A stretch of DNA of 64,000 nucleotides from Pinirhizobacter sp036499745 (GTDB lineage: Bacteria > Pseudomonadota > Gammaproteobacteria > Xanthomonadales > Rhodanobacteraceae). The position numbers and the translations under genes were made by a program. The stretch covers positions 1 through 64,000 of the forward strand of contig NZ_DASYDG010000009.1 of assembly GCF_036499745.1 (NCBI RefSeq). Direction: 5' to 3'. Under the pieces are notes generated by a model. That model did no database searches, was not told the DNA's origin, and worked only from the letters and a program-made list of their open reading frames with translations. Of the stretch, positions 34,267 to 44,100 are shown one piece after another (position 1 is the stretch's first letter; each line of letters opens with the position of its first letter).

Positions 34267-35210
34267 CAGAACTCCGCCACGTGCTCTTCGGCGGCAAAGC
34301 CGATGGTCATGGCGCCTTCGCCTACGTTCACCATGCCGGTGATGCTCATCGGGCTTTCCAGCATGTCCACCCCCGCAGCCTCGCAGGCCTTGAGCAAAAT
34401 CTCGTAGCCGGGAAGGTTGCGCATCACGTCCAGGTCACCGCCGTAGGAAAGGCTCATCGCAGGCACCAGCAGGCCGGCCTGCACGCGCTTGGCGGCATAT
34501 TCGAAGAGCGTTTGGGCGCCGTGCTCGAAGCCACGGATCTTGCCCACCGGGCCTGTTTCACCGCGGTAGCAGCGCAGCAGCGGCTTGATGTCCAGGGCCG
34601 AACCCAGCATGGCACTGAACATGCTGACACTGCGGTCCCCCTTCTTCTTGGCGCGTGCGCGCAGGTAGTAAAGGTCGCGCGGCAGCATATAACCGTAGGC
34701 ATTGTTGGCGATATGCGCCGCCCGTTCACGCATCTGCTGGGGCGATTCGCCCGCGGCGATCATGCGCACCGCTTCCACCACCGGCGCCGCGGCGCCTGCA
34801 AAGATATTCCGGGTATCCACCACGCGCATCAGGAACGGCTGGCGGTTGCCCGACGCCTCGCGGATAGGGCGGTAGTGCTTCAGGATCGCGAAGCTGGCGC
34901 GGATCACGTTGTCGTGGATCGGGCTGCGCGTGGCGGTGATGGTGAGGCAGATCACGCAGTCGTAATCCACCACCATCCTGTCCAGGAACACCCGCTGCAC
35001 GTGCTCCACGCTGCTGGGTTCGGTTTCCGCCTCGTGGGCGCGGCTGCCCATGTTCTGGTCGATGAAACGCTGGGTTTCGGCGGCGTTCCTGTCGTCCAGG
35101 AAGGTCTGGCCGTCCACCTTGATGGTGATCGGCAGCACCGTGATGTTATTCCTTTCGATGAAGTCCCGCGGCAGGTCGCAGGCCGCATCGATCGCTACGC
35201 CGATTCGCAT
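34266..35210 (-). CDS. DegV family fatty-acid-binding protein
   Basis: 314 aa. DegV proteins bind a fatty acid and, in Gram-positives, feed fatty acid kinase. The start RIGVAIDAACDLPRDFIERNNITVLPI and the segments CLTITATRSPIHDN and VDTRNIFAGAAAPVVEA are family signatures. No FakA-like kinase is nearby, so the role here is open. It is co-directional with and coupled to the DUF4124 gene. Confidence 0.88.
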   Translation of the reverse strand: MRIGVAIDAACDLPRDFIERNNITVLPITIKVDGQTFLDDRNAAETQRFIDQNMGSRAHEAETEPSSVEHVQRVFLDRMVVDYDCVICLTITATRSPIHDNVIRASFAILKHYRPIREASGNRQPFLMRVVDTRNIFAGAAAPVVEAVRMIAAGESPQQMRERAAHIANNAYGYMLPRDLYYLRARAKKKGDRSVSMFSAMLGSALDIKPLLRCYRGETGPVGKIRGFEHGAQTLFEYAAKRVQAGLLVPAMSLSYGGDLDVMRNLPGYEILLKACEAAGVDMLESPMSITGMVNVGEGAMTIGFAAEEHVAEF

Positions 35211-35412
35211 GATGTCCCCCGACTAAAAGCCCTGGCGCGTCCGGGCAAACGGTAGCACGCCCGGGGCATGAAAGCCCGCCGTGATGCGCCGGCAGCCCTC
35301 GCGCGGGGCCGACGCATGGCGTATCCTCGTTGCGACAAATATAGGGCTCCTGCCGGCGTGGCGTCGCCGGTGCCAGCGCCGATCGGTTCGGTGCTAGAAA
35401 AAGCTGGAAAAC

Positions 35413-36204
35413 ATGAAGAACAAGCAAGAGATCGTCAGCAACTGGCTGCCGCGTTATACCGGCACCCCGCTCGAGGAATTCGGCGAGCACATCCTCCTTA
35501 CCAACTTCGGACACTATGTAGAGCGCTTCGCCGAGTGGAACGGGGTAGACGTGAAAGGCCGCGACCGGCCCATGCCCAACGCCACGGCCGACGGCATCAC
35601 CCTGATCAACTTCGGCATGGGCAGCCCCAATGCCGCCACCGTGATGGATCTTCTAAGCGCCATCGGCCCGAAGGCGGTGCTGTTCCTGGGCAAATGCGGG
35701 GGGCTTAAGAAAAAGAACGCGATCGGCGACCTGGTGCTGCCGATCGCCGCCATCCGCGGCGAGGGTACTTCCAACGACTACCTGCTACCCGAGGTGCCGG
35801 CCCTGCCGGCCTTCCAGTTGCAGCGCGCGGTGTCCACCATGATCCGCGACCTGGGCCACGACTACTGGACGGGCACTGTCTACACCACCAACCGGCGGGT
35901 GTGGGAGCACGATGAGGCGTTCAAGGAATACCTGCGTCGTACCCGATCGATGGCGGTGGACATGGAAACGGCCACCATCTTCGCGGCGGGCTTCGCTAAC
36001 TCGATCTCCGTTGGCGCGCTGCTGCTAGTTTCGGACCAGCCGATGATTCCCGAGGGGATCAAGACGGAGAAGAGCGACACGGCAGTCACCGCCAACTATG
36101 TCGAGCGGCATATCCGCATCGGCATCGAGGCGTTGAAGCTGGTGCGCCGGCATGGGCGGAGCATGAAGCACCTGCGGTTCGAGGATGAGAATTCGCTGGA
36201 GTAG
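35413..36204 (+). CDS. amn: AMP nucleosidase, short form
   Basis: Predicted to hydrolyse AMP to adenine and ribose 5-phosphate. The 263 residues correspond to the catalytic nucleoside-phosphorylase-like domain without the N-terminal regulatory domain of E. coli Amn. Visible motifs are GHYVERFAEWNGV, FGMGSPNAATVMDLL, LFLGKCGGLK and MAVDMETATIFAAGF. The start ATG 35413 is 17 nt after a short upstream ATG-less region. It is the last ordinary gene before the orphan cluster. Confidence 0.9.
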   Translation: MKNKQEIVSNWLPRYTGTPLEEFGEHILLTNFGHYVERFAEWNGVDVKGRDRPMPNATADGITLINFGMGSPNAATVMDLLSAIGPKAVLFLGKCGGLKKKNAIGDLVLPIAAIRGEGTSNDYLLPEVPALPAFQLQRAVSTMIRDLGHDYWTGTVYTTNRRVWEHDEAFKEYLRRTRSMAVDMETATIFAAGFANSISVGALLLVSDQPMIPEGIKTEKSDTAVTANYVERHIRIGIEALKLVRRHGRSMKHLRFEDENSLE

Positions 36205-36268
36205 GGTTTAGGCGAAACGTGGAAGCGGGCAGGACGCGTCTGGGGGAACATAGGTTCGATCCTAGGAC

Positions 36269-37207
36269 ATGGATGTTGACATGCACCCCATATTTTCTTC
36301 GGCTGCCCACCAGCTTCAGCGCCTGCTGCCGCAGGCGTGGTCTGCAGCCAGGTCGCAAGGTTCAAACGTTAGCTCGCAGTTGACGAATGTGCGTCAAGCT
36401 GGCGCCGCCACGAAGGGATGCCAGACAACTTATTCCGACGCCAAGGAACTGATACTCCGCAAAGCGTGCGAGGACGAGTCAGGTGCCAGGCGTGGTATCA
36501 CCCTCAAAATTCTCAACATCGCCAGTGGGGTTCGTCGTCTTAGTAACGATGTGCAGGCGGAAAGGATAGTTACCGCGGGTAAAAACACTTTCTTCGGAAC
36601 GAAGGTGGCGGCGGCTGCCGTCGGCGCCGTCAAGTCCAGACCCGAAATATTGCATGAAGGATGGCAAGCGAACCTGCGGAACGGCATAACTGCACTTATC
36701 AAGCGCGCTGGTGAGCAGGTGTTCCAGGTGCAGTCGGACGCCAGCTTGGGCGTGAAGCGCGAACAACGTTCGTCCGATGCCTTCCTCAATGCAATCCGGG
36801 TAGATAGCAGCAAACTGAAGCCTTATTACGACGCGATCATTGACGCCACGAAGCTCAACAAAGCGGGCCGCCATAAAGAGGCCCTCGACTTGCTGCGGGA
36901 TGCTCCGGATCACCAGAAAATCATGGCTTACTTCCGGGTCCCACCCGGTGCGCATGGATCGGAGAAGGCCGATCGTGCTCTATCGCACGCGAACGAGGCG
37001 CGCGAAAGTTTCCATGCACTTGTGGATGGTCATGCTGAACCAGCCGGTGTCCTGGGCCAGCAGGTAGCATACGCGCGTAAAAATCCCGATGTGCTTGGCA
37101 CGCGCGGCCTGGTGCAGTCGGTGGCCGCCGAGCTCTACCTTGTCGGCGCCTATAACGATGTGATCGCCACGTTGCTGCCGCCCGTGCCACCACGGACCGC
37201 TGCTTGA
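36269..37207 (+). CDS. orphan protein, paralogue of next gene; possible secreted effector
   Basis: 312 aa, no family recognised and no membrane helix or classical signal peptide. It starts MDVDM, as the next gene starts MDVHM. The C-terminal ~170 residues align with the neighbour: NGITALIKRA/NGLTRLIEHA, LNKAGRHKEALDLLRDAP/LNNDGRHVEALVALKDAP, and AAELYLVGAYNDVIATLLPP/AWELYSFGAYDDAIVTWLPP. Base and codon use is less G+C biased than in flanking genes, suggesting acquisition. The cytosolic-looking sequence and polar start would fit a type III-type effector, but nothing proves secretion. Confidence 0.6.
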   Translation: MDVDMHPIFSSAAHQLQRLLPQAWSAARSQGSNVSSQLTNVRQAGAATKGCQTTYSDAKELILRKACEDESGARRGITLKILNIASGVRRLSNDVQAERIVTAGKNTFFGTKVAAAAVGAVKSRPEILHEGWQANLRNGITALIKRAGEQVFQVQSDASLGVKREQRSSDAFLNAIRVDSSKLKPYYDAIIDATKLNKAGRHKEALDLLRDAPDHQKIMAYFRVPPGAHGSEKADRALSHANEARESFHALVDGHAEPAGVLGQQVAYARKNPDVLGTRGLVQSVAAELYLVGAYNDVIATLLPPVPPRTAA

Positions 37208-37217
37208 TTAGCTGCGC

Positions 37218-37964
37218 ATGGATGTTCATATGATCTCATCGGCAACTTGCTCATTGCCCAGCGTAGCCAGGCTTGTCGCGCAGTTCGAAGAAACCATCCG
37301 GCCGGCCGCCAGTAACGCTAACCAGACGATGGGGTTGCGGTCCGTCCAGCAAGTCACGGGATCAGGCGTGAACATTCGCAAGGCAAACGTTCCGTCGATC
37401 GACGGGCCAGGGGAGCGGTCAGAACGGCGGGCGATGCTTGGGAACGGCTTAACCCGTCTTATCGAGCATGCGATTCGACGATTGCGACAGGTTCGGTCGG
37501 ATGCCAGGCGCAATGTCGTATCCAAAGGATCACGGGATAGTGCGGCGCTCAGAAAGGTCCGGGGAGACAATGGCATCGTCGTTGACTTTCTCCGGGCTAT
37601 CATCAAGGCGAGGCGGCTGAACAACGATGGCCGCCATGTCGAAGCACTCGTCGCGCTGAAAGATGCTCCGGAGTACACGGATATCATGAAGCACGGAATC
37701 GAGGTCCCGCGCGGTCCGGAACCCAAGGCCTATCGAATCCTGCAAGCGAACGAATGCCGACGGGGATACTCCTACAACGCCCTCGTTACCGGCCGTGACG
37801 ACAAACCCCACGGCGTCCTGGATCAACAGGGGGTGTGCAAGCACAGGATTCCCGACAAGCTTCGCATCCCTGCCTTGATCGACCTCGTAGCGTGGGAGCT
37901 CTATTCATTCGGTGCCTACGACGATGCGATCGTCACTTGGCTGCCGCCACCGCCCATCGCTTGA
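37218..37964 (+). CDS. orphan protein, paralogue of preceding gene
   Basis: 248 aa, unrecognised. It follows its paralogue after 10 nt and likely shares its transcript. It lacks the middle segment of the longer copy but keeps the GRHxEAL helix motif and the terminal GAYDDAIVTWLPPPP. The tandem arrangement with strong divergence suggests an old duplication under changing selection. No clear ribosome site precedes ATG 37218, so translation may be coupled to the upstream gene. Confidence 0.6.
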   Translation: MDVHMISSATCSLPSVARLVAQFEETIRPAASNANQTMGLRSVQQVTGSGVNIRKANVPSIDGPGERSERRAMLGNGLTRLIEHAIRRLRQVRSDARRNVVSKGSRDSAALRKVRGDNGIVVDFLRAIIKARRLNNDGRHVEALVALKDAPEYTDIMKHGIEVPRGPEPKAYRILQANECRRGYSYNALVTGRDDKPHGVLDQQGVCKHRIPDKLRIPALIDLVAWELYSFGAYDDAIVTWLPPPPIA

Positions 37965-38026
37965 ATGACGCGTCGTAAGGCGGTACGGCCCTGCGGGAAG
38001 CAATCAGCCCAAAGGAGGGCTACGTC

Positions 38027-39193
38027 ATGACATCACCGTTTCGATCTGTTTTCAGTGCATTGGACTCCTGTTTTCCTACGCGTCGTGATATCGCCGAAAA
38101 ACCTGGGGCTTCCCAGTCATCCGCTCGGATCTTCGGGCGGTCAAGCAGTGTGTCCTCGTCGCTCGCTGGCGTTGAGCAATCCACTGTTCAGCTGCTGCGT
38201 TGCCGCTCGATCAGCGATGACGCGGTAAGCACGGCAAGCTTGCCCGCAACGTTTGCCGAACTCGGCGAAGCCTGCCCATCCAGGGCGTCGTGGCTGCACG
38301 ACAAATTCATGGCTGTCAGAACTTCCTCTCATGAGGGACCAGTTGGCTACGGGAGTGAGGCTGCAAAGCATCGCGCATCACGTCCACCTTCCGGACCGGA
38401 TGCTATCCACGCCCACTCAGGCAAACGGTCAGTTATTGTCGACGCGCTTCGGCACATTTTAATGCCACCCCGTAAAACACCGATCGAAAAGCTTCGAGTC
38501 GCAACGAGCGAACTGGCGGACATGCAGCTTCGCCACTCGCTGACCGAACGTGGCAGGCGCGCGGAAGTCCTTTATGGCGAAACTATGGACAAGTGGCATA
38601 ACGAAGGCGACCTGGCGGCTTATTCGTACGTCAAGCAACGTATGGCAGACGTGCGCAAGGCTGCCCTGATACCGTTGAGTTACGACCAAGTCTATGGACG
38701 CACAACGGCCCGGCCGAATGCCTTATTCGGTTCTCTGGAATCTGCTTCGCGTCGGAGCTCAACTTGCAATGGGACAGAGGCTACGGACTGCCACTCATCG
38801 CTTCCATCAATTGAGGACGATAGCGTTTTCGACGTCGGAACGGATCCGGTTGCGCCCGCCGTAGTGATTGCGACGAAGGGAACCACGCCACACACGTCGA
38901 CGTCGAGTGCCGGTTCGAGCATAGTCAGTGCATTGCAACGGATGTTTTCCGTGCCGGAACGTGTACCGGGAGAAAAGCTTCAGAAGCTGGTCAAGGAGCT
39001 TCGGTCTGCGCAGATCCTGTACTCGTCCAGCGAACGCGGCGACCGCTCCAGGGATCTGCTTCGCGAAATAGGCGCCAGGCGTCGTAGCGATGGCGACGTC
39101 GCGGCCTATGTCCACGCGAAGCAGAACATCCGCAGCGTGCGAGAGGCATCGACGTCGGTCTCCAGGTGGCTGGAGAAGTTCCAACTTACGTAG
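38027..39193 (+). CDS. orphan protein with internal duplication; effector-like
   Basis: 388 aa, unrecognised. The first ~50 residues are serine-rich (SSVSSSLAG) without a Sec signal, the kind of start seen in type III effectors. Two related modules follow: about 131-217 (IVDALRHILMPPRKTPIEKL) and about 294-378 (IVSALQRMFSVPERVPGEKL). Both continue through SERGDRS/TERGRRA and DLAAYSYVKQ/DVAAYVHAKQ. A strong ribosome site AAAGGAGGG precedes ATG 38027, so it is well translated. Confidence 0.6.
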   Translation: MTSPFRSVFSALDSCFPTRRDIAEKPGASQSSARIFGRSSSVSSSLAGVEQSTVQLLRCRSISDDAVSTASLPATFAELGEACPSRASWLHDKFMAVRTSSHEGPVGYGSEAAKHRASRPPSGPDAIHAHSGKRSVIVDALRHILMPPRKTPIEKLRVATSELADMQLRHSLTERGRRAEVLYGETMDKWHNEGDLAAYSYVKQRMADVRKAALIPLSYDQVYGRTTARPNALFGSLESASRRSSTCNGTEATDCHSSLPSIEDDSVFDVGTDPVAPAVVIATKGTTPHTSTSSAGSSIVSALQRMFSVPERVPGEKLQKLVKELRSAQILYSSSERGDRSRDLLREIGARRRSDGDVAAYVHAKQNIRSVREASTSVSRWLEKFQLT

Positions 39194-39242
39194 GTCTCCC
39201 GAACAGTCAGTTCCCCTTGCCCTGAGGTTACCAGAGCACGCA

Positions 39243-40895
39243 ATGGTATCGATCGCGAGAATCATGCGCGAATCCCCGCCATTAAGAAATATTACTACAC
39301 GGACGTATCCCATGCCCCTGACATTTGGAAGTGTGGCCGCGCTGGCCGCAAAGTTTGACCGGCCTGTGGGCCGGATCGATCCCCTGGACACAAAGGCGAC
39401 GATCAGCCGCCTCGTCTTGCGCAAGACAGGCCTTATGGCGGTGGCCAATGCCCCGCGCGGTGTGTGTATCGATCGGTCCAATCCTGGCGCCTCGGCCTCG
39501 CTCATCCAGCGTGTTGGCCCTGCGTCGAACGCATGCGGAGATAGTCATAAGCCGTCCATGCCCGGGCGATCGACCGACATTTACGCTCCTCAGAGTCGAG
39601 CGCAGTTTGCTGAGCGGTTGGCCTTTTTTGAATCCTTGGCCAAGGACTCAAGTGCGGGCGTAACGTCACCCAAAGCCGATCGTGCGGATAGTCCGCGGGG
39701 ATTGGGCGCGATTGATGTTGTCGCACTTGAGGTCATCCGGAAACCATTGTCTCCAGCTCCACCAACTGCCGCGGAACCGAAAGAAAACCTTCAGCAGAGC
39801 GCCTCGAACCATAAGCAAGCGAACATCGTTGGGCCGCGTGGCGCGCAACCACCAAGGCCGCACAATCACCTTAAAGATATCGTGCAGAAGGGCAAAGCCA
39901 AGTTGCAGGACTGCCAGACGTCGTTCGTGCCTGCTGGTGAGAAAATCGCCAACCCTGCGAGATTCTCCATGCCACCGGTTGCAGCATCCTGGACGCCGCC
40001 TACGTCGCCTGATTCGGGTCATGACAGTCCGGTTGATAAGGCCAGGAGCCCTGGTTCACCCTTGAGTGAATTCATGCAGTCGATGTTGAGATATTCGCCT
40101 TCCGGGCTATTGAAAGACGAGCCATCGCCCGGATCATCCCGGGAATCACCGGACTCAAATCGTCCAGCTGTTACTGTTTCCAATCAAGTTATGCACGCGA
40201 GCGTGGATAAACCTAACCTGTTAGAGCGGTATTTCAGCGACCTTGCGTCGATTGCATTGGTTAACAAAGGAGTGGGTGTAGACGACAAGGTATCGTCGGC
40301 AGATGCCAGTTCCGACTATGAAAGCGATTCCCCGGGGTCGTTGTCTCCATCGCCGCCAGGCTCACCCGGCGCAGTGGTGCCCATGAGTACCTGGACGAAG
40401 GCATACGCTGAAGCAATCCTTCAGCCGCCATTCCTTCCGCCCGACGAGGATGTGTCGGTGACGGAGTTCAAGGATGCACTCGGACAACTTAACCGTGCCA
40501 TCGATAGCGGAAGCAACAATACGATTGCCCACAATGCAATTGAACTTCTGGACCTCGCGATGAGCCACTTTGGGAACGGCCTCGTCGCGGAAGCCCATGC
40601 CGCGGTCATGTGTGCCTTAAATAGTTCGGCCGATGCCCCGACACCGTCAGAACTTTCGCCTGAGCCGGTATCCCTTACGGAAGCAGAATATGCAGAAGAC
40701 CTGGACAGCTTGCTTAAAGACCTAGCTGATGTGGCGAAGCGGTATACCGGGTCGGCGCGGGGACGCGAAGCGAAGGCACTTCAGGCAGCAGCTTACGAGC
40801 AGTTTCAGACGAGTCCGGCAAGTCAGGTTTTCATCTTCCTTGAAGCCGCCATGCGAGACCTGAAACACTTCCCCACCGTGTCCAGGTCAGGTTGA
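39243..40895 (+). CDS. orphan Ser/Pro-rich protein
   Basis: About 550 aa, unrecognised. The central 200-430 region is disordered and rich in SP pairs (SPDSGHDSP, SPSPPGSPGAV). The C-terminal 150 residues are predicted helical (VTEFKDALGQLNRAIDSG, LDLAMSHFGNGLVAEAHAA, LDSLLKDLADVAKRY). The start is uncertain: ATG 39243, 39264 and 39312 are all in frame, and 39312 (MPLTFGSVAALAAKFDRP) looks most like a real N-terminus. It is the fourth gene of the plus-strand orphan cluster. Confidence 0.55.
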   Translation: MVSIARIMRESPPLRNITTRTYPMPLTFGSVAALAAKFDRPVGRIDPLDTKATISRLVLRKTGLMAVANAPRGVCIDRSNPGASASLIQRVGPASNACGDSHKPSMPGRSTDIYAPQSRAQFAERLAFFESLAKDSSAGVTSPKADRADSPRGLGAIDVVALEVIRKPLSPAPPTAAEPKENLQQSASNHKQANIVGPRGAQPPRPHNHLKDIVQKGKAKLQDCQTSFVPAGEKIANPARFSMPPVAASWTPPTSPDSGHDSPVDKARSPGSPLSEFMQSMLRYSPSGLLKDEPSPGSSRESPDSNRPAVTVSNQVMHASVDKPNLLERYFSDLASIALVNKGVGVDDKVSSADASSDYESDSPGSLSPSPPGSPGAVVPMSTWTKAYAEAILQPPFLPPDEDVSVTEFKDALGQLNRAIDSGSNNTIAHNAIELLDLAMSHFGNGLVAEAHAAVMCALNSSADAPTPSELSPEPVSLTEAEYAEDLDSLLKDLADVAKRYTGSARGREAKALQAAAYEQFQTSPASQVFIFLEAAMRDLKHFPTVSRSG

Positions 40896-41006
40896 AAGCT
40901 CCCTGACTGGGAAGGCCGCCTTACACGCCCTGGGCAAGCGGGTGACCCTAGCGAAACTGCGCCAACGAACGGACACCCGTCTCCGTTCGCCACTGATCGG
41001 CAAGAT

Positions 41007-41105
41007 AAAAAAAGGCCACCGTCCTTGGGAAACGGTGGCCAGTCTGGGGAGATGCATTTCGGCGGCTGCGGGAACAGCCGCCTTTTTTCTAGTTATGCAA
41101 AGTAC
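41007..41105 (-). ncRNA. structured 3' UTR of receptor 1 (two hairpins, C-rich linker, terminator)
   Basis: Reading on the minus strand after the stop codon: CATAACTAGAAAA, hairpin 1 (41061-41082, loop UUCCCG), the linker GCAUCUCCCCAGACU (within 41041-41060), then hairpin 2 GGCCACCGT/ACGGTGGCC (41014-41040, loop UUCCCAAGG) and seven T. Receptors 2 and 3 have the same arrangement. C-rich loops and linkers resemble those of sRNAs that pair with Shine-Dalgarno regions. It may be released as a 3'-derived sRNA (inference). Confidence 0.6.
41061..41088 (+). terminator. intrinsic terminator ending the orphan cluster
   Basis: On the plus strand, GGCGGCTG/CAGCCGCC with loop CGGGAA is followed by TTTTTT, a textbook Rho-independent terminator. 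The same hairpin read on the minus strand is the first hairpin of the receptor 1 3' UTR. The interval 40896-41006 has nothing else I recognise. Confidence 0.75.
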
Positions 41106-44100
41106 TTACAGCGTGAAGTCATAACGGAGGCCCAGGCGCACATATCGCGGGTCCTGGAATGAACGGGCACGCTTGAAGTTGGGGTTGGGCACGCCGGCGG
41201 CGGACTCACCCGTTTCAAAGTACTGCGTGACCTGCTGCTTGCCGATGATGTTGAAGACGTCGATCGAAAGGCCCAGCTTGTGGTCGGCGAAGGCCGGCTT
41301 CCACAGGGCGCTTACGTTAGCCGTATACGTCCACGGCGTGCTGCCGTACGAGCCGCGCGCAGCCGGCTTGCCGTTGCAGTAAAGGTAGGCTGCACCGTAA
41401 CCGAACGGGTCGCCGCCCAGGGCGGGCGGACGCTGGCCGAAGCAGTTCACGGGATAACCCGACGCGATGCGCGTGTTGGTCGACACAGCCCACTCTTCGT
41501 TGAACTGGTAAACACCATAAATGCGTAGCTGGTGCTTCTGGTCCGACGGCAAGCGGCCGTTGGTGTTCTCCATGATTTCTGGGAAGTCCCACGCTTCGGT
41601 GGTGGACACGTCAGCCTGCACGATGTCCGAGTCGAGCTGGCCTTCGGCGTTGCCGTAGCTGCGCGAGAAGGTGTACTCGATCTTGCCGTACCACTTGTCG
41701 CTGAACTGGTGTTCGGCATAGAAGTCGGCCATGTAGTAGGCACGCTTGGCCTTCGGCTCACCGATCTCGACGGCGTTAAGCGGGATGGAGATGTACTGGC
41801 CGTCGGCCGGCGACAGCGTGAACGTATTGGCGCGGCCGGGGTTGTACAGGAAGCATTCGGTAGAGCGCGCGAGGCCTGCTTCCACGACATCCAGGTTGCC
41901 ATGCTCCGCACCGTAGGTTTCAAACGGACGGATGTCGCAGGTATCGTCGATCAGGCTCTTCAGCTTGCGATACATGAACTTCGTGCCCACCGTCCAGTTT
42001 TCCGGAAGCTGCTTGTCTGCACCGAAGATGTATTCATCCTGGTAGTAGGAATGCAGATGCTGGGCCGACACCACCTTGGCGTCGGGCGGCGTGCCGTTCT
42101 CGCCGTTCAGGAAGTACAGACCAGCGGCGGGGTTCGCGGTACCCAGTCCCGTGGGAATACCCGTGGTTGGGTCGATGCCCGTGAACGAGTAGTACTGCGA
42201 CGGGAAGGTGGAGGGACCAGCACCACGGATGGCCACGGATGTCGGCAGGCCCAGATGGTAACGGCCAGCGTTGGCGTAGATCTTCAAGGACGAATCGCCT
42301 TCCACATCCCACGAAATGCCCAGGCGCGGGTCAAGCTGGTGGCGCTGGCTGGCGTAAGCTTCACCCACGCCGTTGTAGTTGGTGAACTGCTCGTTGCGCA
42401 GGCCGATGTAACCGTGCCAGCGATCGGAGATCTGCCAGTTGTCCTCGATGAACTGCGAACGCTGGTTGGTGCGGGCGGTGGTGCCGGACGAAAGGCCTGT
42501 CTTGTCGACGAAGTAGCCATTGGGATAGTCCGCTGGGTTGTACAGGCCCGGATCCAGGCCCAAATTGGTCAGGCGCTGCTGGATCGACGAACCATTGCCC
42601 ACGTCGTTATAGATGTACTGCGCACCGCCCACCGGCGAGGAACCGGCCGTGGCGCGAAGCACATAGTTGTCCACGCCGCCACGAAGATCGTGATCGCCAA
42701 TGTGGTATTCGATGTTGATCGCCCAGCCGGTCGTGCTGTCCTTGGCCCCTGGCACTTCGATGGTGGTGGAACCGACAGTACAACCGCCCTGCGGATTGCC
42801 CTTGAAGGCCACGCGAGTGTCGGAAATCGGGGGGCAAACTCCACCGCTCGCACCGCTGACATCCTGCTCGTGAGGTGAACGAGTCTTGCCATACAGGGCG
42901 TTCACCGTCAGGTCATCGGTGATGTAGCCAGTGTAGTGGCCAATATAGGTCACGCCACCCGGCGTGGCATTGGTCTGCGTGCCGTTGTAGTTCTTGGTGG
43001 TCTGTTTGCCGAGGTAGGCACCCCGGCCAGTGGTGTAGTTGTAACCGAAGATCGACGAATCGGTATATTCAGAATCTCCCATCCCGGTGAATTCCAGGAT
43101 GTGGCTGTCGGTGATGTTCCAGTCCAGCTTGGTCAACCAGCGGGTGGTGCTGGGGGCTTGGTTCTCATAGTCGTTGGCGCCATTTACACCGTAGAACTGG
43201 CCGGTGGACTTGATAAAATCGCCTGCGGCGAAGAAGAATAATTTGTCCTTGATCAGCGGGCCGCCGATGGAAGCGGAGTACTGGATCTGGTTGTTGTTGA
43301 TGCGGTTGAAGGCATTACCCGTCTGGTAAAGGGTGCCGTCCTTCAGGTACACGCTGCGCGGCGTCTGCTGAAGCTGCTGGGGCGACCACAACACCTGCAC
43401 GTCACCCTTCCACGTGTTGGTACCGCGCTTGGTCACCACGTTGATCACGCCACCGGTGGAGCGGCCATATTCGGCGCCGTAGCCGCCGATCAATACCTGT
43501 TCCTGGTCAATCGCGTCATAGGGCAACTGGCGTGAGCTCACGCCAGTCAGCGGGTTGGTGGCCTGGAAACCGTTGATGTAGTAAGAGTTTTCTGAAGCCG
43601 ACGAGCCGCCGAAGGAAAGGGCGTTGCCATAGCCACGCGCCGCCGGCGTGGTGCCGGGCGCCAGCAGGGCGATGGAGCTCACCGAAGTACGGTCGATAGG
43701 CAGCTTGGCCAGTTGCTCGGACGTAAGCACTGTGCGTGAGTCCACGGAGCTGACGTCAATGGTGGGCAGGGCTGTCCCGATCACCTGGACGGCACCGAGC
43801 GTGGTGGCATTCTGGCTGTTGGCCGAGGAGGTGGCGTTGAACGACACCTCGGTGCCGGAACTGATCGTCGTCTGCACGCCCTTGTGGCTGTCCACCACAG
43901 CATCGCCTTTCATCAGGGTGACGTTGTAGAGACCGATCGGCAACGAAGCGGCGCGGTAACGGCCACTGGAATCCACCGGAATATCACGGCGGACGCCCGT
44001 ATCCGGGCTTTCAATGTGCACCACGTCGCCAGGTTCGGCATTACCGAAGATCACGCCGGTGGCATTGGACTGGGCCAGGGCAGTCCCTGCCGTAATGGCA

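Noticed and set aside
36192..36216. PIP box (HrpX site) in front of the orphan cluster
   Set aside because: TTCGC and GCGAA are spaced by 15 nt but are inverted, whereas the PIP box is a direct repeat TTCGC-N15-TTCGC.
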